The notes beneath the pieces were generated by a model. That model was not told the DNA's origin, did no database searches, and was given only the letters and a program-made list of their open reading frames with translations. The position numbers were made by a program, and so were the translations under genes. Below, one piece after another: positions 1 to 13,264 of a stretch of DNA of 64,000 nt. Position 1 is the first letter of the stretch. Every line of letters starts with the position of its first letter. Origin of the DNA: Lithospermum erythrorhizon (lineage: Eukaryota > Streptophyta > Magnoliopsida > Boraginales > Boraginaceae); NCBI GenBank assembly GCA_019722365.1, contig JADFUC010000852.1:186001-250000 (forward strand), read 5' to 3'.

Positions 1-2816
1 GAGCAATTTATGCAGTTTCTGTGCAATGTTTACCAGTAATCATCAAAATCGGAAAGGATTCTGGCCATTCTGTCTTTTCAATTACTCTCTGCATATTAGG
101 AAAGTTTCATAGCTCATTCATAGAGGCAAGAACCTAAAGAAATAAATTCATAGATATGTTCTTCCTGCGGTTTATGGCAATTTTGTTTTCTTCAACCTCT
201 TTTTTTGTTTCACTTCTTCTGATTCAGGTATGTATTAGAGTGTGAGCATATGAAGAAGTTTTTCGATTACATACAACTACCAAATTTTGATATCGCTGCG
301 GATGCTGCTGCGACTTTCAAGGTAAGAGTGCTTTGAGCACACGTGTAGTCTGTTTTGGTAAAACTTTTGCAAGTATCCTGATATATATCAGTTCTCTATT
401 GTGTCGTCTTTGTTGTTGTTGTTTACTTCTTTTTGGATCCATGCAACTCCAAACCATTATGTAGTAAGAGAAAACATGAAATCTCCATCTGGACACTGTA
501 AACAATTGCTGCAAGATGTTCTCATGAACTGGTTTCTTAATGTAGGTATTTGCTATTCTACGTTTGACATAGCCAATTATGTTCCAGGAACTTCTAACAA
601 GGCATAAATCAACGGTAGCTGAATTCCTTTCCAATAACTATGATTGGGTAAGCTCTTCACTACTTACTGTTATGTAATGGTTTTCATGGAACCGGTTTGA
701 AAAATTCATTCAGGAGCTGTTTCTAGTTTCTGAATCATACATACACTCAGATATATTCCTGATTCTTTATCTCTATAATGGGAGTTCGAATGATTTTACA
801 ATATATAACCTGCCATTTGGTCCTTAGAGAAGGATTGTTGGCGTCTGTTTTTTCAGTGTCCACTCATCAATGGTTTCTCAAACTTTTGATTGACACTGTT
901 ACTTATCCAATTATATTCGTTCTCAGTTTTTTGCAGAGTATAACTTGAAGCTGCTCGAATCAACTAATTACATTACTCGAAGGCAGGCTATAAAGGTAGC
1001 GCAGCATTTTGATTTCTAGTTGTAATTCGCATGTGATCCCCTTCATCACTTCTCCTGGATTAATTGCTCTAAATTAGATTCTTAGCTCTATTATAGATGC
1101 AATGATGGATGCGCTTTCTCATCATTGATTATTGAAATTAAGCATTACATCATATTGTTTTAAATAAATGGAAACATATGGCATAAAGTGCAGCAACTTT
1201 TATGAGTCGGCAAAATACTGAATATCATAGGTAGCATGCACCAGCTTTACTGCATTCCAAAGATCATAACCCCCCTCTATAACCCAACAATTTTCTTCTT
1301 CACTCCAATTTCCAAGATCCATCTGCACAATTTTTTCTTTTAAGTTATGCATCCAAGTTCAATTAAAATTTAGTTATAGCTATTGAATTGTTATGTCATA
1401 CGTAGATTTGTAATTGGATTTAATCTGTTATCATTAACTAGTTTTATCTAGACAGAGTTGTAATAGGATTAGGCTATCGTTCCCGAAATACCAAATTACT
1501 TCAATCAGCATATCTTACCTCTTTTTCTGGTGGTGGTACGGTGCAGTGCATTGGATTCTTGTATGGCTCCTTAGGCAAACACTTAAAAAAACTGTTTGCA
1601 GCTTAATTCAGAACCGAGCAAGTTGAAGGTTCTTATATCTTTCTTAAATTGCAGCTTTTGGGGGATATACTGTTAGATCGTTCAAACTCTGTCGTGATGA
1701 CGCGATATGTTAGCTCAAGGGACAATTTGAGAATTCTCATGAACCTGCTCAGAGTACGATTTTTCTGTATCCTATTTCACTGATTATGATTTATGACCAT
1801 CTACATGTTGCCCTGTTCTCTCTTCTTTATCTTCATCAGTCTTTCTGTTGGTGGGTGATGATTTCTCTTTCAAACAGGGATTTGCTATGATTTTTTTAGG
1901 TGAAAGATTTTGCTTGTACTCTTTGAGACTAGCCAGGAAGCCTGACTAAGTTCTAAAACAAGCATTTTCAACCCCCCCCAAACCCCCAAATTGGAAAATT
2001 AAAAGAAAACCTGGAAGGGTTTTGCTCATGTGCTAGCACCAATATGGTGCTAACTCGTGCTAACTTTTGTAAATGTTGGTGTGGAGCTTTATATAAACTG
2101 TTCTGTTGGATGCAAAAAGCAATTTCATCCCGACTGTTATGCTACGCTGGCAGCTATCGAAAACCATTTACTTGGCAAGATAACTATTCTCACGTCCAGT
2201 CTCTAATTATCTCTCTCTTTACAGGAGAAAAGCAAGAGCATTCATATTGAAGCTTTCCATGTTTTCAAGGTACTGTGACTATTACAGTAGAGAACATTTA
2301 GTGTCTAATGCTGCTCTATATTTCTTGGTACAACAATAACATCACCCAATGCCTCTAAAGAGGTTCCTTCCTAAGCGGGTAAGGGGTGTTGGATTGTACG
2401 CAGTCTTACCCCCATGATAACAATATATAGATATGTAATGAGCCATCAGCCATGTTGGTTTACTCAATAATATTCAAGAGCCAGAGAGTACAAAATCTTT
2501 GACTCCTAAAACATTGAAATACTATATTTCTTGATAGCATTTCAAAATTTGCAGTTATTTGTTGCCAACCAGAATAAACCGCCTGATATTGTTGGCATTC
2601 TCATTGCAAATAGAAGCAAACTTCTGCGCCTGTTCGCAGATTTCAAGACTGATAAAGGTAGATTACACACTTCAACTAGAGAATGATTTTATTTGTTCTT
2701 TATGCATGCCATTGTTCTAACTTCAGATTACTTCTGGTTCAGAGGATGAACAGTTTGAAGCTGATAAAGCTCAAGTCGTGAAGGAGATTGCTTCTCTTGA
2801 ATCTAAAGGTGACTGA
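1..2816 (+). CDS. MO25-family scaffold protein, C-terminal part, truncated by the window edge
   Basis: MO25 (CAB39) proteins are armadillo-like scaffolds that bind STRAD and activate germinal-centre-type kinases; plant members act in cell polarity and cytokinesis. Seven exons can be joined in frame: 228-321, 588-647, 927-995, 1655-1753, 2225-2269, 2555-2657 and 2743-2816, ending at TGA 2814-2816. All junctions are GT-AG. They encode about 181 residues, roughly the last half of a family protein of about 340 aa. Recognisable family blocks are [58 protein letters not shown] and [15 protein letters not shown]. The ending [20 protein letters not shown] is typical of plant MO25. Bases 1-227 appear to be intron. 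The family call is firm; which paralogue it is cannot be told. Confidence 0.93.
2341..2421. repeat. SINE-like fragment in the last-but-one MO25 intron
   Basis: The stretch reading AAGCGGGTAAGGGGTGTTGG followed by GTACGCAGTCTTACCCC resembles the conserved internal part of plant tRNA-derived SINEs (Au/TS type). Only a fragment is present, lying in the intron between exons 2225-2269 and 2555-2657. Assignment rests on motif memory, not an alignment. Confidence 0.4.
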
Positions 2817-4695
2817 ATCCCTCCTGGTCTTGAATTTTCGTGAGGATAATGACCAAGTTGGAGAATGTTGTCATTTCTTTCGCCAACTTCTTTGTGAATA
2901 AGTAGTTACTGTCCTCAGAAATGGCATTGTATAAAAAAATCCCCACTTTTCTCCATGTGGATAAATTTTTGTGACTGGTAAGTAAAATGATAATTCTTTG
3001 GTAATTGAAAAGATGATTGTTTTTTGTTCAAAAGAACACCACTTTCGATGTGAGCTCCATGATAAAGTAGAAACTTCAATTTCGGTTTTTAGTTGACTAA
3101 CATTTTTCCAGGAGTTAATCACATGTTTCTTTATATAATAAAATATATATGTTCTTGATAGTACCCCTACCATAATAATAGTGGCACTACTAGCCTGATA
3201 GTTTTGTGGTACAATATGTTAATGAGTGATTGATTGAAGTGCATTCGTATAATTTAGGCAACGAGCATGAACATGCCGGTTGATGGAAACTGCTATTAGG
3301 TGGACGATTTTGGAATTGCTTGAGGTGAGTATTGCTAAAATACTTTAACTATTAACATGATAACTTTAATTAAGATAAAAGTTAAGTGTACCAACTAAGG
3401 CCGCAAAAAACTCGTTAATTTTGATAATCGAAAATCAAACTAGACTGTCTTTTTGAGACGGAGGTAGTATGTTTGTAGTTCTGCCGTGATGGCGAAGTTG
3501 TAACCCATTCTCTTAAATTAATCTTTCAGGTTAGTGGTTGAAATTAAGACTGTTTACTCCAACTTTTTTGGCGAGATGTGTGTCAAGAACACTTCTGAAC
3601 AATCTAAATCCTGTTTCATTCTCCTTGAGACTTATTAATTTTCCTTATGCAGCTGTGAACGTTTATTAATAATTGGTGTACTCTTGTTTAGTATGTACTC
3701 TATTTGTCTTGGAGATGATGAAATTCAATGAGTGTATATAATAACATAACATAACCACCTTGTTCATTCTTTTTAATCGGATTTTCTCTATTTGTACTTT
3801 AGCATTTCTTTTACTTATCATGCACCTAACTTGTTAGTCTAGTTTTGTTCTCTAGCTATTGACTTTGGATCGTTTGTTACATTTTGTGTGGGATATTCTC
3901 GGTTGTATTGCATGAATCAAGAGATTGCAAGTGATTGATTTACAATACATCAATAATGTTGCACATAGATGATTTAAGTACATCAATTGCTGAAGTAAGA
4001 CGAACAACGAGCACAAATAAAAATGCAAATTATTTATATGATCACATTTGCTAGAATTGTTAGAAACAGAAAGTATATAACCAACAAGTTAAAACATTTC
4101 GATTCGTGTGATGTGTTAGCTAAAAAATTGTACATGGCAAACTTTTATATTTGGAAATACAACTAATATGCAATTTAAGCCCTTACTGAACAATTGTCTT
4201 TTATCCTACCTCATAATGGACTTGCAAGAACCATGGTTTATTAATCTCATAATGAAGATTATGTTATGTGTTGGATGGGGTGATTCAAGGTAGGTTAAAA
4301 CATAAAAAATAATTTAGAGGAAGGAATCTCAGTGAATTTAAGACGCATACTTTTAAAATGTTGTTCGATATTTTATTTTTTCGAATGAATCTAGAGGTGT
4401 TCATATTTAAAATGACATTTACCACTATTATCCTAGTTTTGATGGGTAATATTTAAAAGTGAATGTAGTTGAATAGATTTTCCTATATGAAACTATTTTT
4501 AGAACTTCAAACGAGATGAATGAGGAGATTTACCTCAATTTACTTACCATTGAAGTTAAACCCACTAGCAAAACTATAGGATATTATTAATGTATTTTTC
4601 ATAAAAATAAAAGTTTACAAAAGCAATCAATACTTACTCCGTTCTCTTTTAATTATCTTTCTAGTCATTTGTACATAAATTAAAAAAATAAAAAA
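2817..4695. other. AT-rich intergenic DNA downstream of MO25
   Basis: No exon-like ORF is supported here. The first few hundred bases should hold the MO25 3'UTR. Near 3430-3472 the sequence ends with GACTGTCTTTTTGAGACGG and then AGGTAGTA, which looks like one end of a Stowaway-type MITE of the same family seen elsewhere in the window. I could not find its left end, so this copy is probably truncated. Confidence 0.5.
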
Positions 4696-5150
4696 GGCTA
4701 AATTTCATATAACATCTGAACTAACAAAATCATTTCAACAGACTAACTATCTAACCTTTCAACAGTATTACGTACTACATTTTTGGCCCCTGAACTTTTT
4801 AAAATCGTGACACCTATACTTTTCGAAGCCAAAATCAATTTTTAAATGGGCAATTTAGGCAAATAACATCTAAATAACTCATCTACCCCTCTAACTAACA
4901 CAACCACATATAATTCTTAACCAGCCCATTTAATTTTAATTAATTAAATAAAAATAAAATAAACACATCATCTTCGACCTTACACCTCATCCCATAATTT
5001 TATTGGCTTCGAAAAGTATAGGTGCCAAGTTTTAAAAAGTCAAGTACAAAATGCAATCCAAAGTTGTCTATTTGAAATGTTGGATATTTGTGTGCTTATT
5101 TGAAATGATTTCTGTTTAGTTCACAGTAACACTGTGTGAAATTTGTAGCC
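4696..5150. mobile_element. Foldback/MITE-like element with long imperfect terminal inverted repeats
   Basis: The left arm (about 4696-4833) and right arm (about 5001-5150) are imperfect reverse complements of about 140-150 bp. Outer ends are GGCTAAATTTCATAT on the left and GTGTGAAATTTGTAGCC on the right. Inner ends are CTATACTTTTCGAAGCC and GGCTTCGAAAAGTATAG. A spacer of about 170 bp separates them, with no coding potential. Long arms suggest a Mutator-like foldback MITE, but I could not define a target-site duplication in the A-rich flanks. Confidence 0.65.
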
Positions 5151-5689
5151 AATTAAAGTAGTATAAAAAGTATATCGAAACGTGAAGACGATAATTAATC
5201 AAACTATATCATTACTGTTGAAAAATTTAATAAGAAAAATAGAAAAAAGTACATTGACGTAATTATAATTTTCTAGTGTTAGAAAGATAAGTAATTTAAA
5301 ACAAAAAAAATTACCAAAAAAAGACAAGAAAAGAAATAGAAAGATCATATTATCGAAATATCGATTCTTAGAATCAAAGATAATTAATCGAATAATCTAG
5401 TGGAATGACCTTTGTCCATTAACCATAAAGTAAGGTTCTAAAACCCACCCATCACTAAGAGTGCTTTGTTAAACCTATTAAACATAAAATTAATTAAGTT
5501 AGTACTTATTAAGTTTGTTTGTTAATGAATTCATTTTAAATACATAATAAATTAAGCACTCATCAAAATCTTAAACAAATTTTTAAATTAAAAATTCTAC
5601 TTATTTTTCTCCTCTTACAGTTTCTAAGTGATAAAGTCCAAAGTTACATACTTCTTCTTCCCATAATTTTCTTCACATTCACTTTATCC

Positions 5690-6530
5690 TTCCATTATTA
5701 TTATTATAATAAAGTAAAATAAAAAATAAATAATACAATTGATAGAAATAAAAATAATAATAATAGTATAATAATAAGAATAATAATAATAATAATAACA
5801 AAAATATTAATAATGATAATAATATTAGTAATAATAATAATAAAATAATGATGATAAAAAACAATAACAATAATAACAAAAAATAAAACACAATAATAAT
5901 AATAAAACAAAAAAGAATAATAATAATAATAATAAAAAATAATAATAATAAAATAATAAGAACAATAAACAATAATAATAATAACAAAAAGTAATAAAAA
6001 TAATAATAATAACAAAAAATAATAACAATAACAAAACAAAAAATAATAATAATACATTAATAATGATTAAAAATAAAAATAATAAAAGTAATAATAATAA
6101 TAATAATAATAAAACATAAAAAATAATAAGAATAATCATATAATAAAAATAGTAATAATAATAATAAAATTATAATATTAATAATAAGAATAATAAAAAT
6201 AATAATAATAAAAAAAAAAACAATAATAATAATAATAACAAAAATAAAAATAAAATAAAAATAAAAATAATAATAGTAATACTACTACTACTAATAATAA
6301 TAATAATAATAGAAATAAAAACAAAATAATAAAAAATAAAAAATAATAATAAAAACAATAATAATAGTAATAAAATACAAATAATAATAACAATAATGTA
6401 AAATAATACATTTAATGATTGAGAATAAGGAATTAATAATAATAATAATAATGAATTTATTATTATAATTAATGAGAATAATATTTATAAGAATTTATAA
6501 TAATAATAATTATTTAATATATTTTTAGTA
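5690..6530. repeat. Very long imperfect AAT/ATT trinucleotide microsatellite
   Basis: From about 5690 to 6530 the sequence is almost entirely AATAATAAT-type triplets with interspersed AAAAT and single-base changes. Apparent ORFs on the minus strand here are runs of Leu, Ile, Tyr and Phe and are artefacts of the repeat. The tract lies in the intergenic DNA about 0.5 kb upstream of the ADA2 start codon. Confidence 0.95.
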
Positions 6531-7035
6531 GCCATATATTATATATTCTATATATTCATATTAATAATATTTATTTATTCATTGTTGTATTATTTATTTA
6601 ATGGATGATGAATATATATCAATGCAATGTAGAGGATAAAGCTTATCAATACAACCCGCCTTAAAGTGAGATTTTCTTCGAACTCATATAAAAAATGTAG
6701 ATTTTCAGATAGTTTGGATGCAACAGCACTTTACCCATCAAAAAAAGTAAAATTTTAAAATCACACAGGCAAAAGATTATTTACATAACCGAACCCAAAT
6801 CTTTAAAGAAAATACCATATAACCCCAAAAATCCCACCAACACTTCACACAAAAATCCCAAAACAATGTCTGAATTTTGAACCTCAATCAATAAACCTCA
6901 AAAAACAATAAATAATAAAAAATAATTCCCTCAATTTTGCAAAAAAATGAAAAAATAAATCCTTAATTTTCATTATTATATTTAGCAAATATTAAGCTTT
7001 TAAAATCCCTTTTGTGCTACTTCAACTTCAGATAA

Positions 7036-10000
7036 ATGGGTCGCTCTAGAGGAAATTTCCATGCTGATGAAGATCATAGCCAAAGGTTCAATCTTTATTA
7101 ATATTTTTATTATTTTATGTATAATTTTTTAATAATTTTTTGAAGTAAGATTATATTATTGATGTAATATGTTTTTATGAACATGGGTAGATCGTATTTT
7201 AATGAATGGGTATTGGAAATTATGATGAAGTTGAGAATTTGATTGGTTTAGTTTTTTTGAGCATAAATTAAATTAAAAAAATACTGGAAGAGTTATGTGA
7301 AGTTGGTAAGTGTTTGTAATATAATTTATTTATTTTATGCTGAATATGTTAATATTAATTTGAAATAAGTTTGTATTATTGATGTCATATGTTTTAATGA
7401 ACATGGGTAAATCACATTTTAATGAATGGAGATTGGAAATTTGACTGGTTTAGTTTTTTTAGTGTAAAGATTGTTTTTTTAAGTGTGAAACCGTCACACT
7501 AATTGCTCTTCGAGGTCTCTGCGCGGAGATGTTGTAAAGATTGTTTTTTTTATGTTACTAGAAGACTTATGTGAAGTCGGTAAGCATTGTGTTAATCTTT
7601 TATATTAATTGTTAATTTTAGAATGATGTTCGATTAGCTAGCTATGTCTACTGTTTAGTATTTTCTCCATCTTAAAACGATCGTCTAGTATTGAATTTTG
7701 ATACTTTTCGAATTTTGAGCTTAAGTATATTTGTATATGTTGTATAGTACGGAGTATTTGTTGAATAATATATCAAAAGATAGTATTTTCAACCTACTTT
7801 ACTAGTAATATTACTATTCAAATCAAAACTATGCGTGTCAATAAAGGCCTCAAAGTTTGTTTGTTTTGACCATTAAAAATATTTCAGTGGTGGAGGTAGA
7901 TATACTAAAGGAGTATGTGTTTGTGCTGATATCTGTGTTATGTTCGTGTTGATTTGTATAAATGATGTTCTTTTTTTCTCTCAATAATGAGATGCATATT
8001 TGAGGACCCTTTTAAGATTGTTCTGAGTGATACATTCTGGAAATTTTGAAGTTATCTGTTCAATTGTCATCTGCAATTTGTTCATAGTTCAATCTTTTGG
8101 TAGTATCATTAATTATGATATCTTGCTGAATCATTCATTCGTTTCCAAGTAATTATCCTGAAAACGTGTGCAATTTCTCACAAATGTCCTCTTGCCTCTT
8201 TGAATTCAGATCAAGGAGGAAGAAGAATGCCCCCAGTGGAGAAAATTTAGATTCTGTAACTGCAGGTAAGTGAACACCGAGAAGTCCTTTATGAAACATC
8301 TTGGATATAACTTTTTAATGCATTTAAGTTTTGGTGTCTCAAAATGTAAGTATTTGACGGTTGAGCCGCACATTTGACAATAAAGAACTTCGTTCTCTTA
8401 TTTAAGGAGGTCTTATTTGTCAAATTTACCGTATTTTAGAATATGTCAATATAAGAAATATGATTTTTGAACGGTACATTAATGTTTTATTGAATGTTTG
8501 ATGCTAATCTTTATGGAAAGATCCTAGCCCTAATTGACTTCATGCAATAGTTCTCATAGTTTTGTAACCTTGCTTAATAGGCCTCTATTTTATCTCGTTC
8601 TTAAAAGTTATAACTTGATGTTTTATCATATACAGGCCAAGTGACAAGTGATGGAAAAAGAGCTTTATACCATTGCAATTATTGCAATAAAGACCTTTCG
8701 GGGAGAGTACGTATTAAATGTGCGGTGTGCTCTGACTTTGATCTGTGCATAGAGTGCTTCTCTGTAGGTGCAGAGGTGCATCCTCACAAGAGCAACCACC
8801 CCTACCGGGTTATGGTTAGTACAAACATCTACTCGACATGAACTTTCTTATAATCACATTTTATATCTCTGTGTTTGACATTAGTGGAAAATAGGTTAAT
8901 TTTCTTGAGACAAAACAATATGTAATCTTTTTGATTGTTTTACCCATTTGAGTAGTAACACAAATTTTTACACTATAAAAACAGTCAAATCATATACCGT
9001 TTGCATTGTACAACCAAGTTCATAAATTACTCTAGTTGAAACTTGAACGACACTTCGTTGTGACCTTTTGGTTGGGGTACTGCATTCTGTTATAGATGTA
9101 ACATCAGATTGTTTAACTTACAATAAATTAGCAAATGCATATTTATGGAATAAAAGCTGCAGTGCTTATCACATTCAATGTGTAGGAATGTTCATGTAAC
9201 CACAATCTCCATCTCTTTTCCTGCAATGTTCCAATATTCTAATATAAGCATGTGTTGTGGAAATGTTGTCTGTTGTTTCCTCGGAATATTTCTTACAATG
9301 GGTTCTCTCAATCAATGCTGATGTTTCTATTGAACTTTTAACAGGACATCCTGTCATTCCCTTTGATTTTGCCAGACTGGAATGCCGATGAAGAAATGTT
9401 ACTGTTAGAGGGTTGTGAATCAGCAATCCCTAAAATTGGCAAATATCTTAAGATAATTTCTCAGTCACAATACGGCATTCTGTTTGTTTTTCAGCTTCAC
9501 TCACTGTTGATTTATAAACAGGGTATTGAAATGTATGGAATGGGAAATTGGGCTGAAGTTGGTGAGCATGTTGGGACAAAAGCCAAAGCATCATGCATTG
9601 AGCATTACAGAAATGCGTATTTGAATTCCCCATATTTCCCACTTCCGGTATATCAGCAGTTGACATTACATAGAGGAAAATCCGAGTTTTTTTCCTGCAG
9701 CTTATTAGTGTACCTTAGAAAAGCCTTAGTTATAAGCTCTTTCTGTAGGAAGCTTACTTATAAGCTGCAGTATTTTAAGAAAACTAGCTCACTGTTTTTT
9801 TCAGTTATTTATTGAATCTCTTTTTTTCTATTATTAATTAACCATGTAATCTTATGAGAAGCCATCTTTTTCCCTACAGGATATGAGTCACGTTGTTGGA
9901 AAAAATAGAAAGGAACTTCTTGCTATGGCTCGTTCTATTGGAGAAGACAAGAAAGGTTATTCTGATTACTGATATTCCCTCTGTGATATGTTCTTATGGG

Positions 10001-12478
10001 TTTGACGCTGGGGCAGTGTGTGCTAATATCCAGATATATGCCAATGTGTAGCTCACATTTTGGGCCAAATGTTTACATGTTTAGAGACGTATTAAGGTTT
10101 TCTTTGTCCTGCCTCCTGACCTGAAAGTTTGAGATATGGATGTAGGAGGCTGTAAGGCATTCGTTCTTATTTGTAGCCCAGAAAGGGCATAAACAATTTC
10201 TAATTCCATAATCGATATTTTACCTGAAAAAAGTTGGTGCTTGTTGAGCAACACTAGTTGAAAAGGGGGGATTGGAGTGTTTTTCAAGAATCTTTCGTGG
10301 TTAAAAGTGGTATAATCATTCTATTCAATGTGCAATGATATAGTAACTTTAGCAGTCTAGCGTGTCAAATAGTTTTACTTTCACCATAATTTTAAGCTTC
10401 TGCTCAATTTGTTTGATCTCTGACTATTGCTTATGTATATCTTTGTACTTGAATGCCTGGAGCAAGAGGCTTCTAGTGTCTTCCATAATAATCTTACTAC
10501 AAGATTACATGTTATCCATTACTCTGTATGAAGATAACTATTTTTATATCTGTTAATATAAATGTTAATTCAGTTTTTGGTATTAGGTGAAATTTGTAAG
10601 AGAATAATCTACGAATTGGGGAATTAAAATGGCATTGTTTGCTTGTTGTAGCTGCAGGATATTCTTTGCTTGGAGAACTAACACCCAAAGATGAATCAGC
10701 CTTTTCTCCCTCCCGAGTGAAGTAAAAACATAATTCACTTGGTGCATGTTTTTGTCTGATCTTTAGAGAATCTTATGCTAACTTGAGTCTGCTCCCACAT
10801 TTTTCATTATCAGAATTGAAGATACACACAAGATTGGTCCTTCTGGTCGTTTACCGTCAACATCTGTTGCTGGTTAGACAATTGATTGACTTCTAGAGAA
10901 TGGTTATAGACTAATAGATACCCCAGACCACGTAATTCTTGAATTTACAGGAACAACAACAGCTTCAAAAACATTCAACTCTGGCCAAGGAATGGATCTA
11001 CCCGACTCTTTGAAATTGGAAGGTGTAATAAATATTTTTATACATACAATAGTTGTGAAATAAGTACGATCATCACTATATCATAGAAATGTAATATCAT
11101 AAGCTGTTTTGCAGACCATTCACCAGGCAAGAGTTTTGCTGTAAAAAATCGGAAGTCGTCAAAGGATGAGGGCAACTCACTTATGGAGTTAAGTGGGTAT
11201 AATGTGAAAAGACAAGAATTTGATCCTGAATATGATAATGATGCTGAACAATTGTTGGCTGATATGGAATTTAAAGAGACCGATACTGAAGATGAGCGTG
11301 AGTTGAAGATGCGAATTCTGCGTATCTACTCAAAGAGGTATCCAGCCAGTGCTTGAACTTTCTGATTCTAAAACAGAGAATTGAATCATAGCTAATGAGA
11401 AGGCACAAACATACTCTATATTATATTTGTTCTTTGGATAGTTGATTTTTTCCAATAATTCCTATAACCACTCTCATTATACCGACTTCGAATTTGGAAT
11501 TCATGGCTAAATTACCATATTTGTAGGCTCGATGAGAGAAAACGACGGAAGGATTTTATTTTAGAGAGGAACTTGCTCCATTCCAGTCAATTCGAGAAAG
11601 ACCTATCACGAGAAGAAAAGGATTTATGCAGACGTTATGACGTGTTCATGCGTTTTCATTCCAAGGAAGAGCATGAAGAATTACTGAACTGTGTGGTATC
11701 AGAGCATAGAATTCTGAAAAGAATGCAAGAGCTAAAGGTTTGTGTTCAAGTGATCTTTAAAGCCTTCTCACTGTTTTCGTTCATATTTATATTCAATAGT
11801 ATTCAGGAGATATACCTTGCTCGGCCCACTGACTTTCACAGGAAAAATATGCAGGAGGCTAGACAAGCTGGCTGTCGATCTTCAGAAGAAGCTGATAGAT
11901 ATTTAGAACGAAAAAGAAAAACAGAAGCTGAAAATGGCCACCGAAAAGAAAATTCTCAGGCTGGTCCAAGCAGCCAGGAAAGCTTGAACGCAGCTATGTC
12001 ATCAGACTCATACGGGACATATTCAAATACAAGAACTTCAAGCCAGGGCAACCATAACGACGATTTGAGTTTTGTGGCCTTTCCTGGGTCAGAACTACTC
12101 TCTGAACCTGTAAGTTCACACTTTCTCCACACTGGTGTCAAGTCCTTTGGATTATTATGCTAGAGAACTGTCTGACATTCCGATTCATTCTTCCTCGTGT
12201 TATATAGTAGGTCGGTGTAAAATATTTTGATAATTATGACTCGAAACCAAGTATTTAAAACAGAAACAATTTCCTTGTTATGGCAGGAGAAACAATTATG
12301 CCGCGAGATCCAATTAACTCCTTCAAATTATCTGAAGATGCAAGAGCTGATAACATTAAATGCTTTCAAAGGAAATATAACAAAGAAAGCCGATGCCTAT
12401 CCTTACTTCCAAGTCGAACCTATCAAAGTCGATAGAGTTTATGATATGCTTGTAAAGAAGGGCGTCGTCTCATTGTGA
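7036..12478 (+). CDS. ADA2: Transcriptional adaptor ADA2 (ADA2b/PROPORZ1-like)
   Basis: ADA2 is the adaptor of GCN5-containing SAGA-type histone acetyltransferase complexes in the nucleus. Exons: 7036-7085, 8210-8265, 8636-8814, 9345-9647, 9880-9955, 10652-10721, 10814-10872, 10951-11022, 11115-11337, 11527-11737, 11807-12109 and 12287-12478. The sum of 1794 nt gives 597 aa in one frame. A ZZ zinc finger (about residues 48-91; HCNYCNKDLSG, CAVCSDFDLC) is followed by a SANT domain (WNADEEMLLLE ... GIEMYGMGNWAEVGEHVGTK), a charged middle with the ADA2 block FILERNLLHSSQFEKDLSRE, and a C-terminal SWIRM domain (about 510-597). Exon 9345-9647 contains 111 in-frame nucleotides (9411-9521) that look like an intron; without them the protein is 560 aa, close to plant homologues. 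Start chosen because MGRSRG matches family N-termini. Confidence 0.93.
7086..8209 (+). repeat. ADA2 intron 1 with internal tandem duplication and a possible MITE
   Basis: Two similar units follow each other. About 7131-7290 (ATTATTGATGTAATATG, ATGAACATGGGTAGATCG, ATTGGTTTAGTTTTTTTGA) is repeated at about 7360-7480 (ATTATTGATGTCATATG, ATGAACATGGGTAAATCA, ACTGGTTTAGTTTTTTTAG). TTATGTGAAGTTGGTAAG near 7295 recurs as TTATGTGAAGTCGGTAAG near 7567. A further stretch, about 7658-7896, starts with a TTCTCCATCTTAAAACG-like end and finishes GACCATTAAAAATATTTC then GGTGGAGGTAG, resembling a Stowaway-type MITE. No exon is seen in this 1.1 kb intron. Confidence 0.55.
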
Positions 12479-13264
12479 CGACACAAAAGGGTTTTTACCC
12501 TCATATAGAAGGTGCAGTAATTTATGATTTACAGTGTCCAGATTATTGGATACAAGTTTGTAACTTCACACACATGCTGAAATGCATGAATGTATTACTA
12601 TACAGTAGAGAAACTGTTCTTCGGGCATCGAACAAGTGCTCAGGCTGATGTTAGTTAAATGAAAGTGGGATTATTATAATGTTATAACTAGCTGCCAATT
12701 TATTGATGTTTAATTAAATTGGGTGTTTGAAACTGCCTATATATATATATATTATTCTTTCCAATTCATCTTAATTATCAATTTTTTTCTAGGCAAAAAT
12801 TGACCATGAATAACTTTCAGTTTATATTATGAAGATATAAATTATTTTATGAAAATAATTTTGAAAACAAATTGGACGACAACGATATATATTTAGTAAA
12901 ATACGGATAAAAATAATTTATGATTGAAAGTTCTGACAAAAAAATTGAAAACATGAAATATAAGTGGATAGTATGGATTATCCAACATTTACTGAGGTTA
13001 TAAGCTATAATGTTGACTGAAAAAGAGCACAAGGCTTAAATGGTGTTTGGACAAGCATTTTAATAAATCCTATCAGAAAAAAACTGCAATTCATATGTTA
13101 GGAAAATTTAGTTCGAGCAATCTAACAGAATAAGGCATGCAATTGAATTCGGTTTATAGCTAATCTAACAAACTGAACCAAAACCATAAAAACAAATGAA
13201 GCATCTGAGTTCAGGAATCTCTGCTCTCCGAGACTGGCACGTTTTCTTTCGCCTTTTGTAGTTT
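12479..13264. other. Convergent 3' intergenic region between ADA2 and CCT3
   Basis: These 786 bases separate the ADA2 stop (+) from the CCT3 stop (-) and should hold both 3'UTRs. A short (TA)n run lies at about 12738-12752. No ORF with recognisable content is present. Confidence 0.6.

Noticed and set aside
5679..6411. Several overlapping ORFs of 60-117 codons on the minus strand
   Set aside because: They encode only Leu, Ile, Tyr, Phe and Val runs from the AAT/ATT microsatellite in all three frames, so they are not genes.
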